A DNA stretch of 8,013 nt from an uncultured Flammeovirgaceae bacterium (lineage in GTDB: Bacteria; Bacteroidota; Bacteroidia; Cytophagales; Cyclobacteriaceae): NCBI GenBank assembly GCA_946480685.1, contig CAMLLI010000157.1:1-8013 (forward strand), in the 5' to 3' direction. Of this stretch, positions 1 to 6,124 are shown piece by piece. The notes beneath the pieces were generated by a model. It searched no databases. It had not been told where the DNA came from and saw only the letters and a list, made by a program, of their open reading frames with translations. Positions within the stretch are counted from its first letter, which is position 1. Each line of letters starts with the position of its first letter. Made by a program: the position numbers and the translations under genes.

Positions 1-578
1 CCTTTATCATGAAGCTCCTGGAAGAGATTCATAATATCGTAAGATGTTTTAGTATCAAGGTTCCCGGTAGGTTCATCCGCCAGGATAATGGAAGGATTAT
101 TAACCAGCGCTCTCGCGATGGCTACACGCTGACGCTGACCTCCGGAGAGTTCATTGGGTTTATGATGATGACGGTTGGCAAGGTTAACACTTTCAAGCGC
201 AGCCATGGCCATCTCTTCACGTTCCGATCGGCTATAGCCCGCATAGATCAACGGCAACGCTACATTTTCCAAAGCAGAAGCACGCGGCAACAGGTTGAAC
301 GTTTGGAATACGAACCCGATTTCTTTGTTACGAACTTCAGCCAATTCGTTCTCTGTCATTTCACTCACCAAATGATTGTTGAGACTATAGGTGCCACTGG
401 TGGGTGTATCCAGACAGCCTACAATATTCATGAGTGTTGACTTTCCTGATCCGGAAGGACCCATAAAGGCAACATACTCGCCTTTGTCTATGGAAATGGT
501 TACATCCTGCAGGGCGTTAACAATGTTGTTACCCATGCGATAAACTTTGGCAATGTGATGTGTCTCAATAATTTTCAT
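1..578 (-). CDS. ABC transporter ATP-binding protein, LolD/MacB type (3' end cut by window edge)
   Basis: Reading leftward from the ATG at 578-576 gives 192 complete codons before the window ends, with no stop. The product is a cytoplasmic ABC ATPase that would power a membrane permease. Visible motifs are Walker [10 protein letters not shown] (residues 40-48), Q-loop Gln92 in VFQTFNLL, signature LSGGQ (144-148), Walker B IILADEP with catalytic Glu169, and D-loop NLD (173-175). The switch His lies beyond the edge. The spacing and the words GCLDTPTSG and ADEPTGNLD match the LolD/MacB/FtsE-like group, which serves lipoprotein release or MacB-type efflux permeases. I cannot choose between these because the partner permease, if adjacent, is outside the window. 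The family is about 220-250 residues, so roughly 30-60 are missing. A 179-bp gap separates it from the upstream hydrolase gene on the same strand. The family call is firm; the substrate is unknown. Confidence 0.95.
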   Translation of the reverse strand, partial: MKIIETHHIAKVYRMGNNIVNALQDVTISIDKGEYVAFMGPSGSGKSTLMNIVGCLDTPTSGTYSLNNHLVSEMTENELAEVRNKEIGFVFQTFNLLPRASALENVALPLIYAGYSRSEREEMAMAALESVNLANRHHHKPNELSGGQRQRVAIARALVNNPSIILADEPTGNLDTKTSYDIMNLFQELHDK

Positions 579-669
579 CGGCTGCTGTTTTAGGGGCTTA
601 ACAAGCTTTGGTGTGCGTTGTGGGTATTAGTTTGTGTTTTAACGTTTTAATTACAAGGATGTATATAAT

Positions 670-692
670 TATTGAAAAGTTTCCTTTCAATA
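670..692. other. AT-rich inverted repeat in the gap between hydrolase and ABC ATPase genes
   Basis: An 8-bp perfect inverted repeat (670-677 with 685-692, core attgaaa/tttcaat, 7-nt loop) lies in the 179-bp non-coding gap 579-757. A much smaller GC hairpin, cggc-N5-gccg at 743-755, sits just after the hydrolase stop codon. Neither is followed by a clear T-run on the minus strand, so neither is a convincing terminator. I found no good TAnnTTTG promoter word for the ABC gene here. The rest of the gap shows nothing recognisable. Confidence 0.3.
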
Positions 693-757
693 TACTCTTA
701 ATCCCGGGTTTGGTTGCAAAATTCAGTGCATTAATCCACCAGCGGCATAACGCCGTG

Positions 758-1624
758 TTACTTTTTGCCAGACGCTTCGGTGGTAACAAATGTTACGGCA
801 GCATCAATAACAGCGTTGTCTTTTAAAATGCGGGTATGGCCAAGACCCTTCGTGCGAAGGAGACGTGCGGCCGGATAAATCTTTACGAGTGCTTTCGCAT
901 GTTGCAAGGCAACTTCTTTGTCATCAGCATCGTGAATTAATAGAATCTCTGGTGCATTCGGTAAATGTTTAATGAAATGCAGCGCAGTAAATTCATCGAA
1001 CGGTTTACCATAGGTGCTGAGTATAAAATTCTTGAAGTATGCCGCAGCTGCCGGTGAACCATTAATAGCGCGGAGGTATGTGCGAATGATCTCATCGCCA
1101 ATCGTAGGACTCGCAATGTTGATGAGTTTCTTAATCGGCAAACCATTCATGGCAGAGTATAATGCAGCACCACCTCCGAACGAATGCGCAATGATCGCTT
1201 CCGGTTCGCCCTTCAACTCGTATATCTTTTTTAATGCTTGTTCAAACTCGAGGATGGTTGTTCGTTTGCCTGCCGAGTTACCGTGGGCTGGTGCATCAAA
1301 GCCAACAACACTATAGCCTGCAGCAAGAAGTGGTTTCACAAATCGTCTGAATTGTGTAGCACGACCGGCCCATCCGTGAATCACCAATATATACCGTGTA
1401 CTATCGCCCCAGGTATAGGCCTGTACTTTTTTGTTTTCAATCTCGAATGAGAACTTCTCGCTGAACGTTTCAGCCTTGCGTTCTTTTTCAGGTGTAGGGT
1501 AACGAAGGGGCGTGAAGAAAAGATTAACAAAATAGCGATGCGTAAGCGTTGGGGCAATTCGTTCGGCTTTCGGAAAAATCCAGCGAACGGCTTTTAACAT
1601 AAACGGAGTGTGGTCTTTCTTCAT
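758..1624 (-). CDS. alpha/beta hydrolase fold protein
   Basis: A 288-residue cytoplasmic alpha/beta hydrolase with no signal peptide. The HGW oxyanion-type motif is at residues 83-85 (VIHGWAGR), followed by the GFDAPAHGNS strand-loop around 108-117. The nucleophile elbow AHSFGG (146-151) gives Ser148. The probable acid is Asp235 in HDADDKEV, at the position of the HGxxDxxV motif, and the catalytic His is His263 in GLGHT. The triad is in the correct order and the length is normal, so the enzyme looks intact. It probably cleaves an ester, thioester or similar bond, but the substrate cannot be read from the sequence. About 70 N-terminal residues precede the core fold. The ATG start has no Shine-Dalgarno sequence, like its neighbours. 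It lies 50 bp downstream of the NRDE gene on the same strand, so co-transcription is possible. Confidence 0.93.
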   Translation of the reverse strand: MKKDHTPFMLKAVRWIFPKAERIAPTLTHRYFVNLFFTPLRYPTPEKERKAETFSEKFSFEIENKKVQAYTWGDSTRYILVIHGWAGRATQFRRFVKPLLAAGYSVVGFDAPAHGNSAGKRTTILEFEQALKKIYELKGEPEAIIAHSFGGGAALYSAMNGLPIKKLINIASPTIGDEIIRTYLRAINGSPAAAAYFKNFILSTYGKPFDEFTALHFIKHLPNAPEILLIHDADDKEVALQHAKALVKIYPAARLLRTKGLGHTRILKDNAVIDAAVTFVTTEASGKK

Positions 1625-1674
1625 AACCGAAGTTTACGAAAACTTTTCAACTCGCGTTTGTCGAATGTATATAC

Positions 1675-2445
1675 TTACGATGCTTCTGTTGTGAACTGAA
1701 AGGTTTGCGTGGTGAACTGAAAAGTTTGAAGATCATAAACGCGTTCTGCAAAGAGTACATGATTGTCGTGATCAACCAATACAACAGTGGAACAACGCGA
1801 ACCATAATTTTCTGTCTTGATAAACATAGACGAAAGTGCCCGCTCTCGTTCGATGGTTAATCCCGTGTTGGGCAACTTATTGTCGTCAGCGATTTCATTG
1901 TCGTAGAGAACTTCAAAGAGATCATCCGGGTTGATTGTAGTTTTTACTAAAACCGGTTTCATTTTTTCTTTGCCACGAACAACTTTAGGCCATGGTGTTT
2001 CCAGCAAATGATTGCTGATGCCATAGAACCCAGGTGCTATCTTATCAACACCCTCTTTATAGTTCGAGTAATAATATAGTCCGTTAGCGGTGCCGGCTAA
2101 CAAGTTGAAACCATTATATACTTTACCGTTTTGCTCAATGCGCTTGAGATATTGCTCCGGTTCTTCTTTCGACAGCAGGTAATCACTTACCAGGTTTCCG
2201 CGTGAAGGAGCATTTGGGTTGATGTTAAGCGGATCGCGATAATTAGTAAGCATACTGATGCGCCCGGACTTGGTCATGCCCATCCACGTACCACACGCCT
2301 CGAGATCGCGACCACCCAATAGCTCCGGGTGATCTTCCCAATACGCAGCCGCAGCAGTTTTACGATTGTAAAATTCATCGCGGTTAGCCGCTACAATTAA
2401 TTTATAGGTTGGATGGTTGTGAACAGAAAAGAAAATCAGGCACAT
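1675..2445 (-). CDS. NRDE family protein (TANGO2-like)
   Basis: A 256-residue protein that opens MCLIFFS and has the family-defining NRDE tetrad at residues 21-24 (AANRDEFYNR). This is the bacterial counterpart of eukaryotic TANGO2. Cys2 would become the N-terminal residue after Met removal, as in Ntn-hydrolase-like proteins. TANGO2 homologues have been linked to haem trafficking and lipid or acyl-CoA metabolism, but the biochemical role is unsettled and I assign none. Other family-like stretches are WMGMTKSGRISMLTNYR (54-70), a GxxNLL-like segment near 112-117 and a GISNH segment near 142-146. The C-terminus carries a 7-residue tandem duplication (QTFQFTT twice) just before the stop. There is no signal peptide, so it is predicted cytoplasmic. 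The start is fixed by the invariant Met-Cys. Confidence 0.94.
   Translation of the reverse strand: MCLIFFSVHNHPTYKLIVAANRDEFYNRKTAAAAYWEDHPELLGGRDLEACGTWMGMTKSGRISMLTNYRDPLNINPNAPSRGNLVSDYLLSKEEPEQYLKRIEQNGKVYNGFNLLAGTANGLYYYSNYKEGVDKIAPGFYGISNHLLETPWPKVVRGKEKMKPVLVKTTINPDDLFEVLYDNEIADDNKLPNTGLTIERERALSSMFIKTENYGSRCSTVVLVDHDNHVLFAERVYDLQTFQFTTQTFQFTTEAS
1687..1728 (-). repeat. 21-bp in-frame tandem duplication in the NRDE gene
   Basis: Two adjacent 21-bp units (1687-1707 and 1708-1728) differ at 3 positions and each encode QTFQFTT on the minus strand. The second unit is followed only by Glu-Ala-Ser and the stop. The unit keeps the frame, so it adds seven residues to the C-terminal tail without disrupting the protein. 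The three differences are synonymous, which argues against a sequencing artefact. Confidence 0.85.
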
Positions 2446-2461
2446 AAATCGATTTGGGTTC

Positions 2462-2470
2462 GCAAAGTTA
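2462..2470 (-). promoter_or_regulatory. candidate -7 promoter element for the NRDE gene
   Basis: The minus strand reads TAACTTTGC here, matching the Bacteroidota -7 consensus TAnnTTTG with the following C. It sits 16 bp before the NRDE start codon and would give a leader of about 10 nt. The nearest upstream TTG words are 13 and 23 bp away, so the -33 element is poor or at the limit of spacing. A second such word, TACTTTTG (2484-2491), lies just upstream with no usable TTG. This rests on consensus matching only. Confidence 0.4.
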
Positions 2471-2550
2471 AAATATAGTAACCCAAAAGTATAGCAACTG
2501 AGTTCCTATGTTGACAGAAATGAATGGTGATTAGAAATTGTGTGTAAGCC

Positions 2551-3195
2551 TTATTTAATCTTCGCGATTTCCTCTGGCGTTAAACCGGTTAGTTCTGCAA
2601 TGAGATCAACGGACAAATTCTTTTTACGAGCATTCATAATGAATTCTGCATTTGCCTTTTTTATAGCCTTGTCTTTTTCTTCCTGAACAGTCTTAGCATG
2701 AATTATCTTCTCCTGTTTTTTTACACGTTCTTCAATTTCAAAGGCAGGTACCCACTTCAGACTTTGTTCTAGTTGTTCGAACAAACCGGAATCAACAAAG
2801 CTCATATATGAATTTTCAGATATTAGCAGGTGATCGACAATTGGTATATTGAGAATTCTTCCTGCTTGAATGAGTCGGTCCGTCAGATCTTTATCGGTAT
2901 CCAAGAGCTTTAATTCTCCGCGCGGCCGGCTTCGAACGATGATTGCTTTTACTGCTCCCTTTAACACCGCTACACGAAATACATTCATGGGCTCTACGGT
3001 AATAGGATTTACACTATCCAAACTAACCGACTCGATATATAGTATGCGGTTATTGTTTGCAAGGCCAATCATCCAAAAATGTTCTTTCTCACAGTCTATC
3101 TTCGCCTCGCGCAGAAGAATATCCTGCATCACAGTATAAATATCATCGGGGTTTAGCGGCTTGATCTTTTGATTGTCGCTTAGTTCAATAGTCAT
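2551..3195 (-). CDS. RadC-like JAB-domain protein with degenerate metal-binding motif and Rpn-like tail
   Basis: A 214-residue protein from the ATG at 3195. An in-frame ATG at 3219 would add eight residues. I prefer 3195 because a TAnnTTTG word ends at 3221, putting the transcript start inside those extra codons, and because MTIELSDNQKIK resembles how I recall relatives beginning. Residues about 10-140 follow the RadC/JAB fold: LNPDDIYTVMQDILLRE, then EHFWMIGLANNNRIL, and IPIVDHLLISENSYMSFVDSG. At residues 88-93, where RadC proteins have HNHPSG, this one reads RSRPRG. Both zinc-ligand histidines are arginines, while the downstream JAMM Asp (Asp101) and a probable Glu (Glu55) remain. A charged, probably coiled-coil stretch spans about 152-185. 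The tail LSVDLIAELTGLTPEEIAKI resembles the C-terminus of Rpn/PD-(D/E)XK-type proteins. RadC biochemistry is itself unclear. This copy is probably not a metalloenzyme and may act in binding. Confidence 0.85.
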   Translation of the reverse strand: MTIELSDNQKIKPLNPDDIYTVMQDILLREAKIDCEKEHFWMIGLANNNRILYIESVSLDSVNPITVEPMNVFRVAVLKGAVKAIIVRSRPRGELKLLDTDKDLTDRLIQAGRILNIPIVDHLLISENSYMSFVDSGLFEQLEQSLKWVPAFEIEERVKKQEKIIHAKTVQEEKDKAIKKANAEFIMNARKKNLSVDLIAELTGLTPEEIAKIK

Positions 3196-3220
3196 GTTAA
3201 CGTTGTAAAGGGAATGCAAA

Positions 3221-3253
3221 CAAAAGTATGAATTTTGTTTACTTCAACTTCAA
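3221..3253 (-). promoter_or_regulatory. candidate promoter for the RadC-like gene
   Basis: On the minus strand the -7 word TACTTTTG (3221-3228) fits TAnnTTTG exactly. A TTG at 3253-3251 lies 22 bp upstream, and a second TTG at 3247-3245 lies 16 bp upstream. The Bacteroidota spacing is usually around 17-23. The promoter overlaps the end of the serine hydrolase gene, so the RadC-like gene need not depend on readthrough. Its expected start of transcription near 3214 supports translation from 3195 rather than 3219. Confidence 0.5.
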
Positions 3254-4654
3254 CCTGTAATTACTATTTCTCCAGAGCTTGGTTATTTTCCCATTCTTGT
3301 CGCGCTCAAAAGTTATTTCTTCGCCATTCTCACCATCATCGCGTACGCGTTTAAAGGTATCGTTCTCTACATGCTTCAGCAGTGTTATATTTTTAGGATT
3401 GTCGTTTGGCATATATAGTATAGCAAGTTTATCGCCCCAAGGGGAAACAATCATCTCGCCACCCCACGGTTTAAAACCATAGGTTCCGCAGTATTCCTCA
3501 AATTTCTTTTCCTTCTTCTCGTTGATCTTGTCATCTGTAGCTTTGTTATATACCGAACGCATCGCTTCAAAGTATCTATTCGGATCAACCCCTATAGCAT
3601 TGATCATAACTATAAAAGCAAGTTTATCTTTCGGGTTGATCATGATGAGCGTTTGATACCCCGGGCAATAGCCGCCATGACTCACGTACGTTTTGCCATC
3701 CACCTGCGATACCGAGAACCCCAGACCCCACGAAGTGCGCCAGTTCGGATCCATATATTGTACATTGTGCATCTCACGCAGCGTTGATGATTTCAGAATT
3801 TCAGAACCGCCATTCTTCAGCAGTCTGAATTGCCACGAAGCAAAACGCGCCAGATCTTCCACCGTTGATGTTAAGCCGGCAGCAGGTGTTATACCTTTCG
3901 TATCGAACTTATCGAGCATTCTGCGTTCGCCTTTACGACTCGCATCGCTATAGCCGGTAGCCATTCGTCCATGCCATAACTCCTGCGGAAAGTATGTGCG
4001 TGTATCACTCATACGAAGCGGCTTGATGATATTGTCTTCTATATACTTTTCATACGGTATACCGGATACTTCTTCAATTATATATCCTAACAATGATATA
4101 CCCAGGTTGCTATATTGAAAGTAAGTGGAGGCGGGGTATAGCGTTTGCTGGTCTTTGAGTTTTTGCTTTACCTGTTCTTTGGTAGGGAAGTTTGCGTCAC
4201 TCCAATAAGGGAAATCAGATTCACGCGGCAACCCGGATGAGTGTGTGAGTAACGTTCGTATCGTAATCGGACCGCTATCGGTAGCGGATTGTTTTATACT
4301 AAACCATGGCAGTATAGACGATACTTCGTCATCCAGGCGCAGTTTGCCCGCATCGCGCAACTGCATTATACCAACGGCTGTAAATAGTTTGGATATAGAA
4401 CAGATGCTATAAATCGTGCTGGGTTGTGCCGGTACATTCTTCGCTATATCTGCTTTACCGTATGCACTGCTCCAGATAAGTTCCTGATCTTTTACAATGC
4501 CTACAGAAATCCCCGGAAGGTTATCAAACTCTGTTTGTGCCTTGAACCACTCGTCCAGCAATTTAAAAGCATCTTCATTTTCTTTCGAAGCCGTCTGTGC
4601 GTGTGCGTTGAAAGTATATACAAGAATGAGCAGGAAAAATAAATTCTTCAGCAT
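3239..4654 (-). CDS. secreted beta-lactamase-family serine hydrolase (class C / PBP-like)
   Basis: A 471-residue exported protein of the class C beta-lactamase/DD-peptidase/esterase superfamily. An N-terminal signal peptide with a hydrophobic core (about 5-14) ends NAHA-QT, with probable signal peptidase I cleavage after residue 19. There is no lipobox. The catalytic motifs are all present: SISK (Ser86 nucleophile, Lys89), YSN (181-183) with the general-base Tyr, and HGG (326-328) in place of KTG. The family word LLTHSSGL is at 135-142. Residues from about 380 to the end form a separate beta-rich C-terminal domain, common in such proteins and not needed for catalysis. It likely acts in the periplasm. 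The HGG triad and the extra domain fit esterase or peptidase relatives at least as well as a true resistance enzyme, so I would not call it an antibiotic resistance gene. It lies 109 bp downstream of rnhB. Confidence 0.95.
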   Translation of the reverse strand: MLKNLFFLLILVYTFNAHAQTASKENEDAFKLLDEWFKAQTEFDNLPGISVGIVKDQELIWSSAYGKADIAKNVPAQPSTIYSICSISKLFTAVGIMQLRDAGKLRLDDEVSSILPWFSIKQSATDSGPITIRTLLTHSSGLPRESDFPYWSDANFPTKEQVKQKLKDQQTLYPASTYFQYSNLGISLLGYIIEEVSGIPYEKYIEDNIIKPLRMSDTRTYFPQELWHGRMATGYSDASRKGERRMLDKFDTKGITPAAGLTSTVEDLARFASWQFRLLKNGGSEILKSSTLREMHNVQYMDPNWRTSWGLGFSVSQVDGKTYVSHGGYCPGYQTLIMINPKDKLAFIVMINAIGVDPNRYFEAMRSVYNKATDDKINEKKEKKFEEYCGTYGFKPWGGEMIVSPWGDKLAILYMPNDNPKNITLLKHVENDTFKRVRDDGENGEEITFERDKNGKITKLWRNSNYRLKLK

Positions 4655-4763
4655 TTGGTCTAGGGGTCTTGTGTTGCTGATAAATATAAAACGAATGCTT
4701 TTGAAGCTGAAATTATTTTGGGGATGAGAGGTAGTATGTGTGCACTATTGGATGGGAAGTGCT

Positions 4764-5360
4764 TTAAAAAAGCTCAAGCTGCTCGGGCAGCAATGTAAAC
4801 GATTTGCGATGATACGGAGTGATACCCAGTTGTTTGATACCATCGCGATGTGCCTCGGTAGGGTACCCTACATTTGTTTCCCAGCCATAGCCCGGATATT
4901 GATTGGCGAGGCCTTGCATCAGATCATCGCGGTATGTTTTGGCAAGCACCGAAGCAGCAGCAATCGAGAAATAAGTAGCATCGCCTTTTATAATACATTC
5001 GTGCCGCACATCACGATACGGTTTGAAGCGATTGCCATCGATCAACAATAGCTGAGGTTGCTCCTGTAATTGATCAAGCGCCAGGTGCATGGCTTTGAAC
5101 GAAGCATTTAAAATATTGATCTCATCGATCTCCGAGTGACTTACTTCAGCAACCGCCCAGGCTATAGCAGCTTTTTGAATGACTTCACGCAATTCTTCGC
5201 GCGCTTCTTTTTTAAGCTGCTTGGAGTCGTTGAGTAATTTATGTCTGAATTTTTTAGGAAGAATAACAGCAGCCGCCACAACAGGTCCTGCAAGACAGCC
5301 GCGCCCGGCTTCATCGCAGCCGGCTTCGGTTAAATCTTTGGTGAAGGACGATCGTAGCAC
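4764..5360 (-). CDS. rnhB: ribonuclease HII
   Basis: A 198-residue RNase HII that cuts the RNA strand of RNA-DNA hybrids and removes single ribonucleotides from DNA. The motif CDEAGRGCLAGPV gives Asp16 and Glu17. LLIDGN gives Asp108, and KGDATYFSIAAASVLAKTYRD gives Asp127, completing the four-acid metal site. Motifs and length are normal, so it looks active. The start is a GTG at 5360. There is no in-frame ATG upstream before a stop six codons back, and residues MLRSSFTKDLTEAGCDEAGRG fit where I expect the family to begin. The sequence directly upstream is a heptamer repeat array, so the 5' leader is repeat-derived. Its promoter candidate is at 5461-5491, giving a leader of about 95 nt. It is divergent from the NUDIX gene and leads the minus-strand block. 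Confidence 0.97.
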   Translation of the reverse strand: MLRSSFTKDLTEAGCDEAGRGCLAGPVVAAAVILPKKFRHKLLNDSKQLKKEAREELREVIQKAAIAWAVAEVSHSEIDEINILNASFKAMHLALDQLQEQPQLLLIDGNRFKPYRDVRHECIIKGDATYFSIAAASVLAKTYRDDLMQGLANQYPGYGWETNVGYPTEAHRDGIKQLGITPYHRKSFTLLPEQLELF

Positions 5361-5367
5361 TATTGGT

Positions 5368-5454
5368 TTCGTTATCAGTTATTCGTTAATCGTTAGAAGT
5401 TATTTGTTATCCGAGCCTCTGCCACGAATAACGTTTAACTTCTAACGGATAACG
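5368..5454. repeat. inverted heptamer-repeat array forming a 30-nt-arm hairpin upstream of rnhB
   Basis: The left half (5368-5413) is a run of 7-bp units ending in GTTA: ttcgtta, tcagtta, ttcgtta, atcgtta, gaagtta, tttgtta, then tccg. The right half (5425-5454) carries the same kind of units on the other strand. Arms 5384-5413 and 5425-5454 pair at 24 of 30 positions around an 11-nt loop (5414-5424). The hairpin would lie at the 5' end of the predicted rnhB leader. Its unit and design recur at 7433-7626. It has no coding content and no terminator-like T-run. Confidence 0.8.
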
Positions 5455-5460
5455 GAATCA

Positions 5461-5491
5461 CAAACTTAAAAGAGATTTGATTTCATACAAA
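5461..5491 (-). promoter_or_regulatory. candidate rnhB promoter
   Basis: The minus strand reads TTTG (5491-5488), a 19-bp spacer, then TAAGTTTG (5468-5461). This is an exact fit to the Bacteroidota -33/-7 consensus with ideal spacing, the best promoter match in the window. Transcription would start near 5454 and pass through the whole hairpin repeat before the GTG start at 5360. Confidence 0.6.
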
Positions 5492-5510
5492 AAAGAAATC
5501 AATAGCTTTG
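5476..5510 (+). promoter_or_regulatory. candidate promoter for the NUDIX-MATE operon
   Basis: TTTG (5476-5479), a 23-bp spacer, then TAGCTTTG (5503-5510), an exact fit to TAnnTTTG with spacing at the long end. It would give a leader of about 50 nt before the ATG at 5567. It interlocks with the rnhB promoter on the opposite strand: each -33 word lies inside the other's spacer. Confidence 0.5.
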
Positions 5511-5531
5511 AAGTCGAAGGTTTGACTTCAG
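5477..5531. promoter_or_regulatory. two adjacent dyad symmetries over the divergent promoters (possible operators)
   Basis: Dyad one is ttgatttc (5477-5484) with gaaatcaa (5495-5502), a perfect 8-bp inverted repeat with a 10-nt centre. It fills the NUDIX promoter spacer and encloses the rnhB -33 word. Dyad two is tgaagtc (5509-5515) with gacttca (5524-5530), a perfect 7-bp repeat with an 8-nt centre, covering the expected NUDIX transcription start. Such placement fits repressor sites, but the regulator is unknown, and AT-rich promoter DNA can give short dyads by chance. Confidence 0.35.
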
Positions 5532-5566
5532 TTAAAAATGTCATTGGCTAATCGCGAAACACATAT

Positions 5567-6124
5567 ATGAATCAAAAAGAAATTAAAAATCCCTGGACAA
5601 CTTTATCGGGTGAAGAGAAATATAGCAACCGTTGGATACAGGTCACCGAGTACCAGGTTATCAACCCGGGTGGAGGAAAAGGTATTTATGGCAAAGTACA
5701 TTTCAGGAACAAAGCGATTGGTGTGATTCCCGTGGATGCTGAGGGCAACACGTGGCTGGTAGGACAGTTCCGCTATACCTTAAATGAATTTCATTGGGAG
5801 ATTCCGGAAGGTGGCGCTCCGCTGGAGGAAGATCCGTTGGATGCTGCAAAGCGAGAACTACTCGAAGAGACGGGCATTGTAGCGAAACGTTGGACAAAGA
5901 TTGCGCGCCTGCACACCTCTAACTCCGTAACGGATGAAGAAGGTTTTATTTACCTGGCGGAAGATCTGGAATATGGCGCGAACAACCGCGAAGAAACCGA
6001 AGCCGATATGAAAGTGTGGAAGCTTCCTCTGAAAGAAGCGATCGATATGGTAATGCGTGGCGAAATAACCGATAGCCCCAGCGTTATAGGCTTGCTTACG
6101 CTTGGGCGACTGAAGGGAATCTAA
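5567..6124 (+). CDS. NUDIX hydrolase, ADP-ribose pyrophosphatase-like
   Basis: A 185-residue cytoplasmic NUDIX enzyme. The NUDIX box fits GX5EX7REUXEEXGU exactly: Gly82, Glu88, Arg96-Glu97, Glu100-Glu101, Gly103 and Ile104. The glutamates bind the metal that activates the attacking water. The preceding HWEIPEGG and the QFRYTLNEFHWE segment (67-78) resemble ADP-ribose/nucleoside diphosphate-sugar pyrophosphatases (NudF/YffH group), so ADP-ribose or a similar NDP-sugar is the likeliest substrate. This is a family inference and not proof. The length is normal and the protein is complete. The ATG at 5567 has no Shine-Dalgarno sequence. The stop codon TAA at 6122-6124 is directly followed by the MATE start, so the two are almost certainly co-transcribed and probably translationally coupled. 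Confidence 0.95.
   Translation: MNQKEIKNPWTTLSGEEKYSNRWIQVTEYQVINPGGGKGIYGKVHFRNKAIGVIPVDAEGNTWLVGQFRYTLNEFHWEIPEGGAPLEEDPLDAAKRELLEETGIVAKRWTKIARLHTSNSVTDEEGFIYLAEDLEYGANNREETEADMKVWKLPLKEAIDMVMRGEITDSPSVIGLLTLGRLKGI

Noticed and set aside
9..440. 143-codon plus-strand open frame
   Set aside because: It is antisense to the ABC ATPase, whose Walker and signature motifs are unambiguous. The plus-strand translation shows no recognisable domain.
608..826. Small open frames on both strands in and around the 579-757 gap
   Set aside because: They overlap the hydrolase 3' end, have no recognisable motif and no promoter word, and the composition looks non-coding.
3196..3219. Eight-residue N-terminal extension of the RadC-like protein
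   Set aside because: A promoter -7 word at 3221-3228 would start transcription inside it, and the sequence after the second Met fits the family start better.
3239..4654. Calling the serine hydrolase an AmpC antibiotic resistance gene
   Set aside because: It has SxxK and YSN, but HGG in place of KTG and an extra C-terminal domain. These features are common in esterase or peptidase relatives, so resistance is not supported.
4742..4762. Hairpin gcact-N11-agtgc just after the rnhB stop, considered as a terminator
   Set aside because: The stem is only 5 bp with an 11-nt loop and no T-run follows on the minus strand.
5368..5454. Repeats considered as a CRISPR array
   Set aside because: Units are 7 bp and contiguous, without unique spacers, and no cas gene is present.
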